Positions 26,600 through 35,609 of a stretch of DNA of 64,000 nt are shown here, piece after piece. Location: NCBI RefSeq assembly GCF_013266735.1, contig NZ_JABSNU010000012.1:62001-126000 (forward strand), written 5' to 3'. The stretch is from Pedobacter foliorum. Its GTDB lineage: Bacteria > Bacteroidota > Bacteroidia > Sphingobacteriales > Sphingobacteriaceae. Made by a program: the position numbers and the translations under genes. Each line of letters begins with the position of its first letter. Positions within the stretch are counted from its first letter, which is position 1. The notes beneath the pieces were generated by a model that was not told the origin of the DNA, searched no databases, and saw only the letters and a program-made list of their open reading frames with translations.

Positions 26600-28528
26600 T
26601 TGAAAATTAAGAACACAAAAACGGTAAATATTTACCTGGCATTAGCATATCGGTTTTTTATTGTATTGGTTTTATATACATTTTGCAGACTGGGTTTCTA
26701 CGCCTTTAATCATAGCTTATTTCAAAGCATTTCTCTTCCAAAATATCTGTACATACTATATGGAGGGGTAAAATTTGATGTATCAGCACTCCTCTACATC
26801 AATCTGTTATTTATACTACTAAATGTTATCCCCTTCCCTTTCAGGTATAAAGAAGGATATCAAAAGTTTTGTAAGTGGCTTTTTATTGTATCCAACAGCA
26901 TAGGCATATTTGCAAACTTTGCAGATTTTGCTTATTTCAAATACACACTAAAACGTACTACCGGTACAGTTTATGATCAGTTTAAAAATGAGCAGAATAA
27001 GCTTAAGTTATTCGGCGATTTCCTTGTAGACTACTGGTACCTTGTTATCATTTTTGCTGTGTTAATCTGGCTGTTTATTAAACTATACGATCTGGTTAAA
27101 ATTAATAAAGCACCACGTTTTACCTGGCCAATATATCTTTTACATACGGCGCTGTTATTTATTATAGCGCTGGCCTGCCTTACCGGAATTAGAGGTGGAT
27201 GGGGATTTGGCACAAGACCAATTACGCTAAGTAATGCAGGTGAATTTGTAGATACACCAGATCAGATGAATCTAGTTTTAAACACGCCTTTTTGCATATT
27301 CAGAACACTAACAGCCTCTAAACTACAGCCGGTTCATTACTATGATGACCAAACATTAAATGCGATATATAATCCAATTCATTTGCCTGCCGACACAGGT
27401 AAATTTAAACCGCTAAACGTAGTTTTCTTAATTATAGAGAGCTTAGGAAAAGAGCATGTGGGCAGTTTAAATACAGATCTGGATGGCGGAAAATATAAAG
27501 GCTACACTCCTTTTATCGACTCGTTGGTTTCGCAGAGCTACACCTTTACCCATACTTATGCAAATGGTCGTAAATCTATTGATGCACTACCTTCTGTTAT
27601 AACCGGTATCCCAAGCATTAGAGAGCCATTTATACTTTCAATTTATTCGGGCAACAAAACAACAAGCATCGCTAAACTATTAGGCGATAAAGGTTACGAA
27701 ACCGCATTTTTCCATGGCGCACCTAATGGCTCAATGGGCTTTTCGTCTTACACTCACCTTGCTGGGATAAAGCATTATTTTGGACAAAATGAGTATAAAA
27801 AAACAGGCGACTCTGATGGCACCTGGGGAATTTGGGATGATCCTTTTATGCAATACATGGCACAAACCATGAATACATTTAAACAACCTTTCTTTTCAAG
27901 CTTCTTTTCTTTATCATCTCATCACCCATTCAGATTACCTGATGAATACGTTGGTAAATTCCCGAAAGGCCATTTACCTGTGCAAGAAGTTTTAGGATAT
28001 ACAGATATGGCTCTGCGTAATTTCTTTAAAACTGCTTCAACTATGCCGTGGTATAAAAACACATTGTTTGTACTATGTGCAGATCACGCAACAGTTTCAT
28101 ACTACCCTGAATACCAAACAACACCGGGATACTTTTCGATTCCAATTGTACTGTATTATCCTGGCGGTAACTTAAAAGGAAAGGCCGACAAAATTGTACA
28201 GCAGATAGACATTGTGCCTACTGTATTAAACTATTTACATTATGATAAGCCATATTTTGCTTTAGGTTTTGATGCTTTTAAACAAGGCAATGATAACTTT
28301 GCTGTAAATAATAACGATGGAACTTTTAGCTTCTATCAGGGTGATTATCTATTGATTAACGACGGGAAAACAAATATCGCTTTATACAATTTAAAAACAG
28401 ATCGTTTAACAAAAAACAACATTCTGAAAAAAGAACCGTTAATTGCAGAGAAAATGGAAAAGTACCTGAAAGCATTTATCCAGCAATACAGCAACAGAAT
28501 GATTGAAAATAAACTAACAGCGAATTAA
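26600..28528 (+). CDS. LTA synthase-like membrane sulfatase-fold phosphoglycerol transferase
   Basis: A 642-residue protein with five hydrophobic helices in the first 200 residues and an extracytoplasmic alkaline-phosphatase/sulfatase domain (about 265-620). Metal and nucleophile motifs of the LtaS/MdoB group are visible: VVFLIIESLGKEHVG, ANGRKSIDALPSV (nucleophile region), FSLSSHHPF and LFVLCADHAT. The expected reaction is transfer of a phosphoglycerol or phosphoethanolamine group from a phospholipid to a glycan or lipid. The start is a TTG at 26600 behind AAGGA; there is no nearby ATG. It is followed 4 bases later by a GtrA-like gene, which suggests envelope glycan modification. Confidence 0.86.
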   Translation: MKIKNTKTVNIYLALAYRFFIVLVLYTFCRLGFYAFNHSLFQSISLPKYLYILYGGVKFDVSALLYINLLFILLNVIPFPFRYKEGYQKFCKWLFIVSNSIGIFANFADFAYFKYTLKRTTGTVYDQFKNEQNKLKLFGDFLVDYWYLVIIFAVLIWLFIKLYDLVKINKAPRFTWPIYLLHTALLFIIALACLTGIRGGWGFGTRPITLSNAGEFVDTPDQMNLVLNTPFCIFRTLTASKLQPVHYYDDQTLNAIYNPIHLPADTGKFKPLNVVFLIIESLGKEHVGSLNTDLDGGKYKGYTPFIDSLVSQSYTFTHTYANGRKSIDALPSVITGIPSIREPFILSIYSGNKTTSIAKLLGDKGYETAFFHGAPNGSMGFSSYTHLAGIKHYFGQNEYKKTGDSDGTWGIWDDPFMQYMAQTMNTFKQPFFSSFFSLSSHHPFRLPDEYVGKFPKGHLPVQEVLGYTDMALRNFFKTASTMPWYKNTLFVLCADHATVSYYPEYQTTPGYFSIPIVLYYPGGNLKGKADKIVQQIDIVPTVLNYLHYDKPYFALGFDAFKQGNDNFAVNNNDGTFSFYQGDYLLINDGKTNIALYNLKTDRLTKNNILKKEPLIAEKMEKYLKAFIQQYSNRMIENKLTAN

Positions 28529-28532
28529 TTGC

Positions 28533-29024
28533 ATGAGGAAAGCCTTATTACGAATAATAGACTTCTTTTACCCTCCTTTTTCGCGTTGGTTACCCATTCA
28601 TACATTTAGATATATGGCATCTGGTGGTACTACAGCTGTGTCCGGAATCATCAGCTATTACATTGCCTATAACTGGATTTTGCATCAAAAAAGCATTCAG
28701 GTTGATTTTCCTTTTGTACCGAAATTGATTACCGCACACTCCGCAGCACTAATCATCAGCACAGTAATTAGCTTTCTGATTGGGTTTACATTAAATAAAT
28801 ACCTGGTATTTACTAAATCCAATATAAAAGGAAGAATACAGATGTTCAGGTATGCTACAGTTTTAACTGTTAACTTTGGTCTTAACCTTGCGATGCTAAA
28901 ATATATGGTAGAGGGATTGCATTTCTACCCTTCTATATCGCAGGCATTCATCACCATTACCTTATCATTGTGCAGCTATTTTCTGCAGAAACATTTTACC
29001 TTCAGGGTTAAAAAGTCCAATTAA
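28533..29024 (+). CDS. GtrA-like small membrane protein
   Basis: A 163-residue protein with four hydrophobic helices and the GtrA family start FRYMASGGTTAVSGIISYY, followed later by GFTLNKYLVFT. GtrA proteins are thought to flip undecaprenyl-phosphate-linked sugars or otherwise serve surface polysaccharide synthesis. It begins 4 bases after the LTA-synthase-like gene, so the two are one operon, which supports a role in decorating an envelope glycan. Confidence 0.87.
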   Translation: MRKALLRIIDFFYPPFSRWLPIHTFRYMASGGTTAVSGIISYYIAYNWILHQKSIQVDFPFVPKLITAHSAALIISTVISFLIGFTLNKYLVFTKSNIKGRIQMFRYATVLTVNFGLNLAMLKYMVEGLHFYPSISQAFITITLSLCSYFLQKHFTFRVKKSN

Positions 29025-29094
29025 AAAACCGGGTACAGGCTCCCACCCTTATTTTTTATTTGCGTAACTTTACAGTATTTACTGAATTCATGCA

Positions 29095-30882
29095 ATGAGT
29101 GATTTTAATGACTTTAATAATCCGCAAGTAGCTAAGCTGCCAAAGCACTTAAGGCAATTTATTGTGGAGCAGCATTACGAAAAATATACTCCGATAGATC
29201 AAGCGGTTTGGAGGTATGTAATGCGTCAGAATTATAGTTATTTAAAGCATGTCGCTTATTATCCGTACATAAAAGGTTTGCAACAAGCAGGTTTAAGTAT
29301 TGAGTATATCCCTAACTTACAAACCATGAACGATAACCTCGGCAAAGTTGGCTGGGGTGCGGTAACTGTAGATGGCTTTATACCACCTGCAGCATTTATG
29401 GAATATCAGGCATATCGTGTACTCGTTATTGCCGCTGATATCCGTCAGATTAATCATATAGAATACACCCCTGCTCCCGATATTATTCATGAGTCGGCTG
29501 GCCATGCACCAATTATTGCAGATATAGATTACAACAATTACCTAAGTTATTTTGGCTCTATTGGCGCTAAGGCGATGTTCTCTTCAAAAGACTTTGAATT
29601 GTATGAGGCTATCCGTCATCTTTCTATATTAAAAGAAGCAGTTGATGTACGGGAACAGGAAATTGCAAAGGCTGAGCAACACTTGCAGCAAATCTCTGAA
29701 GATATGGGCGAGCCCTCGGAGATGGCCTTATTAAGTCGCTTACATTGGTGGACTGTAGAATATGGCTTGATTGGCACTTTAGAAAACCCTAAAATTTATG
29801 GGGCTGGCTTGTTGTCATCAATTGGCGAAAGTTCATCGTGCATGAAGCCTGACGTAGAAAAATTATGGTACAACAAAGACACTGTTAACTACACATACGA
29901 CATCACTAAACCTCAACCTCAGTTGTTTGTAACCGAAACATTCCAAAATCTGATTAATGTTCTTGAAGATTTCGCCAATACAATGGCATTCAGACGAGGA
30001 GGTTCGGAAAGTATAGTTAAAGCTATTGAATGTAAAAACCCGGCAACTGCTGTTTATAGTTCTGGGTTACAGGTTACAGGTGTGTTTACCGACATGGGTA
30101 TCAACCAAAATGATGAACTTACTTTTATTAAAACTACCGGATCATCAGCGCTTGCGGTAGAAGGCAAACAGCTTGAAGGACATGGTAAACTTTATCATAA
30201 AGATGGTTTTTCATCGCCTGTTGGCAAACTAAAAGGCCAACCTATTGCTATTGAAGACTTCACTGATCTTCAATTAGAAGAATCCGGAATCCTGAAAGAC
30301 CAAAGAGTTGACTTGATTTTTGAAAGTGGAATACATGTAGCCGGCTTGGTTAAAGACATCATAAAACATAATGATAAGCTTATTTTAATTGTACTTGAAG
30401 ATTGTACTGTTAAGGAAAGCAATGGAAACATTCTTTTCCAACCTGAATGGGGAATTTACGATATGGCAATCGGTGCAACAATTATTTCCGTATATAATGG
30501 AGCGGCTGATAAAGGTGCTTATGAGGAGATTACCCATGTTAGTGATAAGCAAACGCATCAAGTTAGCTACGACGAGAAGACAGAAAAACTTCATAATATA
30601 TATAAAAATGTACGTGCCATTAGAGAGCATGAAGTGGACTTTGAACAATTGCGTGATTTGTTTAAAAAAGTAAAAACAGAACACAGACAGGATTGGCTTG
30701 CGGCTCTTGAGATGATGGAGATTTTACATCATAAACAGCTTTTCCCTGATTTGGAAAAAGAGATCCGTAATTATTTAGAGTTAAAATCAGAAAACGAAAT
30801 AGAACATAAAAAATTAATAAACGATGGATTGCATGTGATTGAAAATCCGGTCTCTCAATTGATCACTGAAAAAGATAATTAA
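29095..30882 (+). CDS. aromatic amino acid (phenylalanine) hydroxylase with C-terminal extension
   Basis: Converts phenylalanine to tyrosine with O2 and a tetrahydropterin. In the 595-residue protein the iron site is seen as HESAGHAP (His132, His137) and a downstream Glu in HWWTVEYGL (Glu222). Between the second His and the Glu lie 85 residues, longer than in standard phenylalanine hydroxylases, and a charged helical insert (about 165-210) accounts for it. The C-terminal half (about 290-595) is not part of the catalytic fold and is of unknown role; such long forms are typical for Bacteroidota. The stop overlaps the ATG of an SDR gene. With HPPD, homogentisate dioxygenase and FAH 2 to 6 kb away it forms a phenylalanine catabolic route. 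Confidence 0.88.
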   Translation: MSDFNDFNNPQVAKLPKHLRQFIVEQHYEKYTPIDQAVWRYVMRQNYSYLKHVAYYPYIKGLQQAGLSIEYIPNLQTMNDNLGKVGWGAVTVDGFIPPAAFMEYQAYRVLVIAADIRQINHIEYTPAPDIIHESAGHAPIIADIDYNNYLSYFGSIGAKAMFSSKDFELYEAIRHLSILKEAVDVREQEIAKAEQHLQQISEDMGEPSEMALLSRLHWWTVEYGLIGTLENPKIYGAGLLSSIGESSSCMKPDVEKLWYNKDTVNYTYDITKPQPQLFVTETFQNLINVLEDFANTMAFRRGGSESIVKAIECKNPATAVYSSGLQVTGVFTDMGINQNDELTFIKTTGSSALAVEGKQLEGHGKLYHKDGFSSPVGKLKGQPIAIEDFTDLQLEESGILKDQRVDLIFESGIHVAGLVKDIIKHNDKLILIVLEDCTVKESNGNILFQPEWGIYDMAIGATIISVYNGAADKGAYEEITHVSDKQTHQVSYDEKTEKLHNIYKNVRAIREHEVDFEQLRDLFKKVKTEHRQDWLAALEMMEILHHKQLFPDLEKEIRNYLELKSENEIEHKKLINDGLHVIENPVSQLITEKDN

Positions 30883-31583
30883 TGAATATAGTATTAACTG
30901 GCGCAAGTAGTGGCATTGGGTTTGAAGCCGCTTTAGAATTTACATTGAACACGGAGAATAAGGTAGTTTGTATTGCGCGCTCTTCGGATAAACTCCGCAA
31001 ACTTTTAGAAATAGCTAAAGGAATTAACCCTGACTGCACATTGTTGCCTGTAGAATTTGACATCGTTAATGATGACTATGCTGCATTAGTTCCTTTTTTG
31101 AGAGACAGACTTGGTAAGGTTGACATTTTAATAAACAATGCAGGGGCATTAATAAATAAACCATTTCTAGAAACTACTCACGCCGATCTTTATGAGATGT
31201 TTGAAAGCAATGTAGTTGGGCATTTTAGTATGATCCAAAACCTGATTCCTTTAATGGCCGAGAGTAGTCATATTGTAAACATTGGCAGTATGGGCGGTTT
31301 TCAGGGTAGTGTTAAATTCCCTGGCCTTTCTGCTTATTCTTCAAGCAAATCAGCATTACATACTTTAACTGAATGTCTGGCTTTTGAACTGGCAGAAACT
31401 GGTATTAAAGTAAACTGTCTGGCTCTTGGTTCTGCTCAAACAGAAATGTTAGAACAGGCATTTCCGGGTTATCAATCACCTGTTTTAGCATTCGAAATGG
31501 GTAAGTATGTAGCAGATTTTGCAAAGACCGGACATAAGTTTTTTAACGGAAAGGTAATCCCTGTTGCAGTAACAACACCATAA
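30882..31583 (+). CDS. short-chain dehydrogenase/reductase coupled to the hydroxylase
   Basis: A 233-residue classical SDR: nucleotide motif TGASSGIG (residues 6-13), NNAG, catalytic Ser in NIGSMGG and the YSSSK tyrosine-lysine pair. It reads NIVLTGASSGIGFEA at its start and so binds NAD(P)H. Its ATG overlaps the hydroxylase stop (TAATG), so translation is coupled. That raises the possibility that it recycles the pterin cofactor as a dihydropteridine reductase, which is also an SDR of similar size; the sequence does not prove this. An unrelated carbonyl reductase role is the alternative. Confidence 0.85.
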   Translation: MNIVLTGASSGIGFEAALEFTLNTENKVVCIARSSDKLRKLLEIAKGINPDCTLLPVEFDIVNDDYAALVPFLRDRLGKVDILINNAGALINKPFLETTHADLYEMFESNVVGHFSMIQNLIPLMAESSHIVNIGSMGGFQGSVKFPGLSAYSSSKSALHTLTECLAFELAETGIKVNCLALGSAQTEMLEQAFPGYQSPVLAFEMGKYVADFAKTGHKFFNGKVIPVAVTTP

Positions 31584-31645
31584 TCAACAACTTATCAACA
31601 TTTTTAGGGTTCAAAGATAATTTTAATATCTTTAACCCGATTGAT

Positions 31646-32188
31646 ATGAAGAAAACCATTATTCTATTCAGTGTAGTACTTTTAAGCTTTACGACAGCCA
31701 AGTCGCAAACCACCGTACCCGTTCAATTTCAAGAACTGGTATATCAGTTGAGCCAGGAAGTACCTGATAAGGATAAAAAACCAGCAGTCACTACTTCACC
31801 AAATCGTTTACTGGAATTCGCAAAATCGATGCTCGGCATCCGGTACAGAACGGCTTCGAGCAGCCCTAACAGAGGATTTGACTGCTCTGGTTTTGTGAAT
31901 TATGTTTTCAGCAACTTTGGCTTTAAAGTGCCACGTTCATCAAGGGAATTTGCAACTAGTGGCGAGGCCAAGAAACTTGAAGATGCAAAAATTGGAGATG
32001 TTATTCTATTTACGGGAACAAACAGCAGATCCAGAACACCGGGACATGTTGGAATTATCTACTCTATAAACGGAGATGAAATCAAGTTTATTCATTCTTC
32101 TTCAGGGAACAAAAGAGGGGTAACAATAACTAGTCTTGATGAAGGCTTTTATAAAAAACGGTTTATAAAAGTAATCAGCATTCTATAA
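31646..32188 (+). CDS. secreted NlpC/P60 peptidoglycan endopeptidase
   Basis: The 180-residue protein has a signal peptide (about 20 residues, cleavage near AKSQ) and a C40 NlpC/P60 domain (about 55-180). The catalytic triad is Cys80 in FDCSGFVNY, His134 in PGHVGIIYS and His150 in FIHSSSG. It should cleave the stem peptide (D-Glu to diamino acid bond) of peptidoglycan in the periplasm. It is single-domain without SH3 repeats. It lies 62 bases after the SDR gene and its 3' end overlaps the convergent flavin reductase gene by 6 bases. Confidence 0.9.
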   Translation: MKKTIILFSVVLLSFTTAKSQTTVPVQFQELVYQLSQEVPDKDKKPAVTTSPNRLLEFAKSMLGIRYRTASSSPNRGFDCSGFVNYVFSNFGFKVPRSSREFATSGEAKKLEDAKIGDVILFTGTNSRSRTPGHVGIIYSINGDEIKFIHSSSGNKRGVTITSLDEGFYKKRFIKVISIL

Positions 32189-33070
32189 CAACACTACTTT
32201 TAAAGCCTCATTCACATTCCCTTGCTCTAGCCAGATTTTGGCAAGCTCATGAAGTTCACGTTCTCTATTGTTGCTATCACCAATAGTTGCATCTAAAATC
32301 TCTTTAACTTCGGCACCATTTCTAATCGCATCTACTTCATCGTCTGTTGGTAAATGCTCTACATTACCCAGCTTTCCGAGGTCATTACCTGTTAACACCA
32401 TTGAATTGCGAACTGCCTTTGGTAATGCATCCACTCCTATCCCAAGTGTTGTTAATGGTTTAGCCACTTTAAACAGGTTTTCTGGAGTAACCCTACAGTA
32501 CCAATCACCTCCTAAACGAGCTACCAGATCAATTTTAGCCTGATCAATCTTTCCCTCTTCGTCTAAAATCTCCTCTTTAATGTGTATTAGCTTTACTTCC
32601 GCCAATATTAGGTTACCTGCCCCAGGATTTTCACCAAGGTGAATTACTTCTTTAACAATGCACTCCATTTGAACAGGAGCCTCCGCAACCCTTGGTGGCT
32701 TAACCAATTGAGAAGGGAGCATAGTAAAGCCAGCCTTTTCAAATTCATTTACCCCCTTCGGATACTCGGTGCTTGCTAAACTGGTTTGCTGCACCATAGG
32801 ATAGTTTACAATATTAATTACACATTCCTTTACCTCAAGTATGTTTTCCAGCGTGTGTTTAGTGGTATTATCACGCACCCTTCTGGCCGGAGAAAACACA
32901 CACAATGGTGGATTGGTGCTAAACATATTAAAGAAACTAAACGGACTTAAATTGATATTTCCCGCCTGATCGATAGTGGTAGCAAAACAAATTGGCCTTG
33001 GTGCAATTGCGTATTGCATATAGTTCTGTAATTGCGCTGGAGAGAGGTCTGAGGTATTAAGGGTCAGCAT
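32183..33070 (-). CDS. flavin reductase-like domain protein
   Basis: The 295-residue protein has the split-barrel FMN-binding flavin reductase domain in its first 200 residues (IAPRPICFATTIDQAGNINLSPFSFFNMFS, then NIVNYPMVQQTSLAS). About 90 further residues at the C-terminus are not part of that fold. It is 4 bases downstream of the FAH gene, so it belongs to the tyrosine-degradation set. Such FMN-binding proteins commonly sit beside FAH and HGD genes in Bacteroidota; the reaction is not known. Confidence 0.82.
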   Translation of the reverse strand: MLTLNTSDLSPAQLQNYMQYAIAPRPICFATTIDQAGNINLSPFSFFNMFSTNPPLCVFSPARRVRDNTTKHTLENILEVKECVINIVNYPMVQQTSLASTEYPKGVNEFEKAGFTMLPSQLVKPPRVAEAPVQMECIVKEVIHLGENPGAGNLILAEVKLIHIKEEILDEEGKIDQAKIDLVARLGGDWYCRVTPENLFKVAKPLTTLGIGVDALPKAVRNSMVLTGNDLGKLGNVEHLPTDDEVDAIRNGAEVKEILDATIGDSNNRERELHELAKIWLEQGNVNEALKVVLL

Positions 33071-33074
33071 AAGG

Positions 33075-34073
33075 TTACTTCTTCTTCAAAGACAGGATAG
33101 AAAAATCCGTATCAACTTTTTTAATTGTATTACTTAAATGGCCAAGGCCAGTAATTTCCATTTCTACTACATCACCATCCTGCAACCACTGAGGTTTAAA
33201 GTTTGGATCATTTAGCAATCCTGTACCATTCAACTCCAGAAAACACCCGGTTCCAACAGTACCCGAACCTATTACATCCCCAGGCAAAACATCTGTACCA
33301 TAGGCACAGCGCTCTATAATTTCGGCAAAAGTCCAATCCATATCAGCCATATTTCCGGCAGACACCTTCTTACCATTCACGATACAGGTCATCTGAAGAT
33401 TATAAGCGTTACCTGAGTGCCCCTCTTTAGCCGAAGTTTTGTATTGACTCAACTCATCTGGAGTTACCAGCCACGGGCCTATTACAGTAGAGAAATCCTT
33501 ACCCTTTGCAGGGCCAAGATTTAACAGCATCTCCTCTATTTGTAATGTCCTGGCACTCATATCATTCATGATAGTAAAGCCGGCTATATAATCATCCGCT
33601 TCCGCAGCGGTAATGTTTCTACCTTTTTTACCTATTACTACAGCAACCTCTAATTCAAAATCAAGCTTTTGGAAATGATCAGGCATACATTCAATTTCGC
33701 CTGGTCCTTGAATAGCATTGTGGTTAGTGAAATAAAAGATTGGATATTGATCAAACTCAGCAATCATATCAACCTTACGGTTCTTACGTGCAGCCGCTAC
33801 ATGCTGACGAAAAGCATATCCATCCCTACATGATGTTGGATGTGGCACCGGAGCCAGCAATTCAAAAAAGGCCTCCTGCTTTGGTTCAATCTCTCCTGAT
33901 TTAATCTGTGCATCAACTTTTTTTGCTCTTTCCATCAAAACATCACCACCCTGCAAAAAGGCATTCATCTCATCAGGCAACTGTTTATCGCAAGAATTTA
34001 AATTGTAAATGTGTCCATTTACAAAAACACCAAGGTGTTCTCTGTCTTCTGTTTTATAGGATACCAATTTCAT
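33075..34073 (-). CDS. fumarylacetoacetate hydrolase family protein
   Basis: The last step of tyrosine breakdown: fumarylacetoacetate to fumarate and acetoacetate. In the 332-residue protein the catalytic domain shows FYFTNHNAIQGPGEIECM, DFELEVAVVIGKKGRNI (metal-binding Glu residues), FTIMNDMSARTLQ and GDVIGSGTVGTGCFLE. The family also includes acylpyruvate hydrolases, but the homogentisate dioxygenase and HPPD genes nearby favour fumarylacetoacetase. No maleylacetoacetate isomerase gene is present in the window; the isomerase is either elsewhere or replaced. It starts a two-gene minus-strand unit with the flavin reductase. Confidence 0.87.
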   Translation of the reverse strand: MKLVSYKTEDREHLGVFVNGHIYNLNSCDKQLPDEMNAFLQGGDVLMERAKKVDAQIKSGEIEPKQEAFFELLAPVPHPTSCRDGYAFRQHVAAARKNRKVDMIAEFDQYPIFYFTNHNAIQGPGEIECMPDHFQKLDFELEVAVVIGKKGRNITAAEADDYIAGFTIMNDMSARTLQIEEMLLNLGPAKGKDFSTVIGPWLVTPDELSQYKTSAKEGHSGNAYNLQMTCIVNGKKVSAGNMADMDWTFAEIIERCAYGTDVLPGDVIGSGTVGTGCFLELNGTGLLNDPNFKPQWLQDGDVVEMEITGLGHLSNTIKKVDTDFSILSLKKK

Positions 34074-34407
34074 ATGATCAGTAGTTTTATGTAGTTATTC
34101 AAATCTATAATAAAAATACACCAAAGTGGTTATAAAACAATTCCTGAAGAGAATTATAGTCTACAATTTGTTGATTAGCAGATAAAATACTTACTTTAGT
34201 CACTGCAAAAGAAAAATGATACAAAGCAATTTTACATATCAGAATCAGGTAGCCATGCAAGCATTGGCTTCATTTAGATATGCCATGCTATCCAAAATCA
34301 TTTTTGCGCAATATTCCATTTAGACTTTCCCTTCTTCTGTCTTTATTTAAAACGTTTTGTACGTTTTAATCGTTATTAAATTACACTTTAACCAAATACC
34401 TACTGCT
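34074..34407. other. divergent control region of the FAH and homogentisate dioxygenase genes
   Basis: No gene of known family. The region must hold both start sites. Near the HGD side there is AAAACGTTTT (34349-34358), a 10-base palindrome, and a direct repeat ACGTTTT at 34352 and 34361. A 35-codon frame (34216-34323) is open on the plus strand but has no supporting evidence. I see no full consensus promoter. Confidence 0.4.
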
Positions 34408-35574
34408 ATGCCAATATATCATACCTTAGGAACTATACCTGCTAAACGCCATACTGTTTTTCGTAAACCGGATGGAAAGTTATATGCAGAAGAACTGGTC
34501 TCTACTGAAGGATTTTCTAGTCTGTATTCACTCGTTTACCATTGCCATCCCCCTACCATTGTTAAATCTTTAGGAGAGCCATATTCTGTTGAACCTAAGA
34601 TTGCTCGTGAAAAACATTTACGACATACCAGCTTAATTGGCTTCAATATAAAACCTGAAGATGATTATTTACAAAGCCGAAAACCGGTATTGGTAAACAG
34701 CGACTTACACATCTCTTTGGCAGCGCCCAGAAAATCAATGACCGATTATTTTTACAAGAATAGTCAGGCTGATGAGGTCATTTTTATTCATGAAGGTAGC
34801 GGCACTTTAAAAACCGGCTTTGGTAAAATCCGCTTTGAATATGGCGATTATCTAGTGGTACCGCGCGGAACCATTTACCAAATGGAATTTGACAATGAAA
34901 AGAACCGACTATTTATAGTTGAAAGCTTTAGTCCTATCCGCACCCCAAAACGATATCGTAATGAATACGGACAGCTCATGGAACATTCTCCCTACTGTGA
35001 ACGCGATATTAAACTGCCTACAGATCTGGAAACTATAGATCAATATGGCGATTTCAAAGTATTGATTAAAAAACAAGGCTTGATATATCCTTATGTTTAT
35101 GGTACTCATCCGTTTGACTTTGTTGGATGGGATGGATTTCATTACCCTTGGGCATTCTCTATCCATAATTTTGAACCCATTACCGGTCGCCTACACCAAC
35201 CTCCTCCGGTTCACCAAACCTTTGAAGGGCATAACTTTGTGATCTGTTCTTTTGTACCACGCAAATACGATTATCACCCACTTTCTATTCCAGCTCCTTA
35301 CAACCATAGCAATGTGGATAGCGATGAGGTACTATATTATGTTGATGGAGATTTTATGAGCAGAAAAAGTGTGGTGAAAGGACAAATCACACTCCACCCC
35401 GGGGGTATCCCTCATGGCCCTCATCCTGGAACAGTTGAAAAGTCGATAGGCAAGGAAAGTACAGATGAACTTGCTGTTATGATAGATCCTTTCAGGCCGT
35501 TAATGCTTACCGAAGATGCGGTCAACATTGAGGATGAAAGTTATCATAAAAGCTGGCAAGAAAACATAGAGTAA
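34408..35574 (+). CDS. hmgA: homogentisate 1,2-dioxygenase
   Basis: Opens the homogentisate ring to maleylacetoacetate using Fe(II) and O2. In the 388-residue protein the cupin core shows FIHEGSGTLKTGFGKI, GDYLVVPRGT and the metal region PHGPHPG near the C-terminus, with VHQTFEGHNFVICSFVPR before it. A longer frame is open from 34357, but those codons are not family-like; the ATG at 34408 starts MPIYHTLGTIP, as in relatives. It is followed by the HPPD gene 35 bases later. Slightly shorter than the 430-450 residues of the fungal/mammalian enzymes, as usual for this bacterial branch. Confidence 0.9.
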   Translation: MPIYHTLGTIPAKRHTVFRKPDGKLYAEELVSTEGFSSLYSLVYHCHPPTIVKSLGEPYSVEPKIAREKHLRHTSLIGFNIKPEDDYLQSRKPVLVNSDLHISLAAPRKSMTDYFYKNSQADEVIFIHEGSGTLKTGFGKIRFEYGDYLVVPRGTIYQMEFDNEKNRLFIVESFSPIRTPKRYRNEYGQLMEHSPYCERDIKLPTDLETIDQYGDFKVLIKKQGLIYPYVYGTHPFDFVGWDGFHYPWAFSIHNFEPITGRLHQPPPVHQTFEGHNFVICSFVPRKYDYHPLSIPAPYNHSNVDSDEVLYYVDGDFMSRKSVVKGQITLHPGGIPHGPHPGTVEKSIGKESTDELAVMIDPFRPLMLTEDAVNIEDESYHKSWQENIE

Positions 35575-35609
35575 AAACTGAAACTAACTTATTATTCAAA
35601 AAAACTAAA

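Noticed and set aside
34216..34323. 35-codon open frame in the FAH-HGD gap
   Set aside because: No family resemblance, no clear ribosome site and it lies in a region expected to be a divergent promoter. Kept only as a note.
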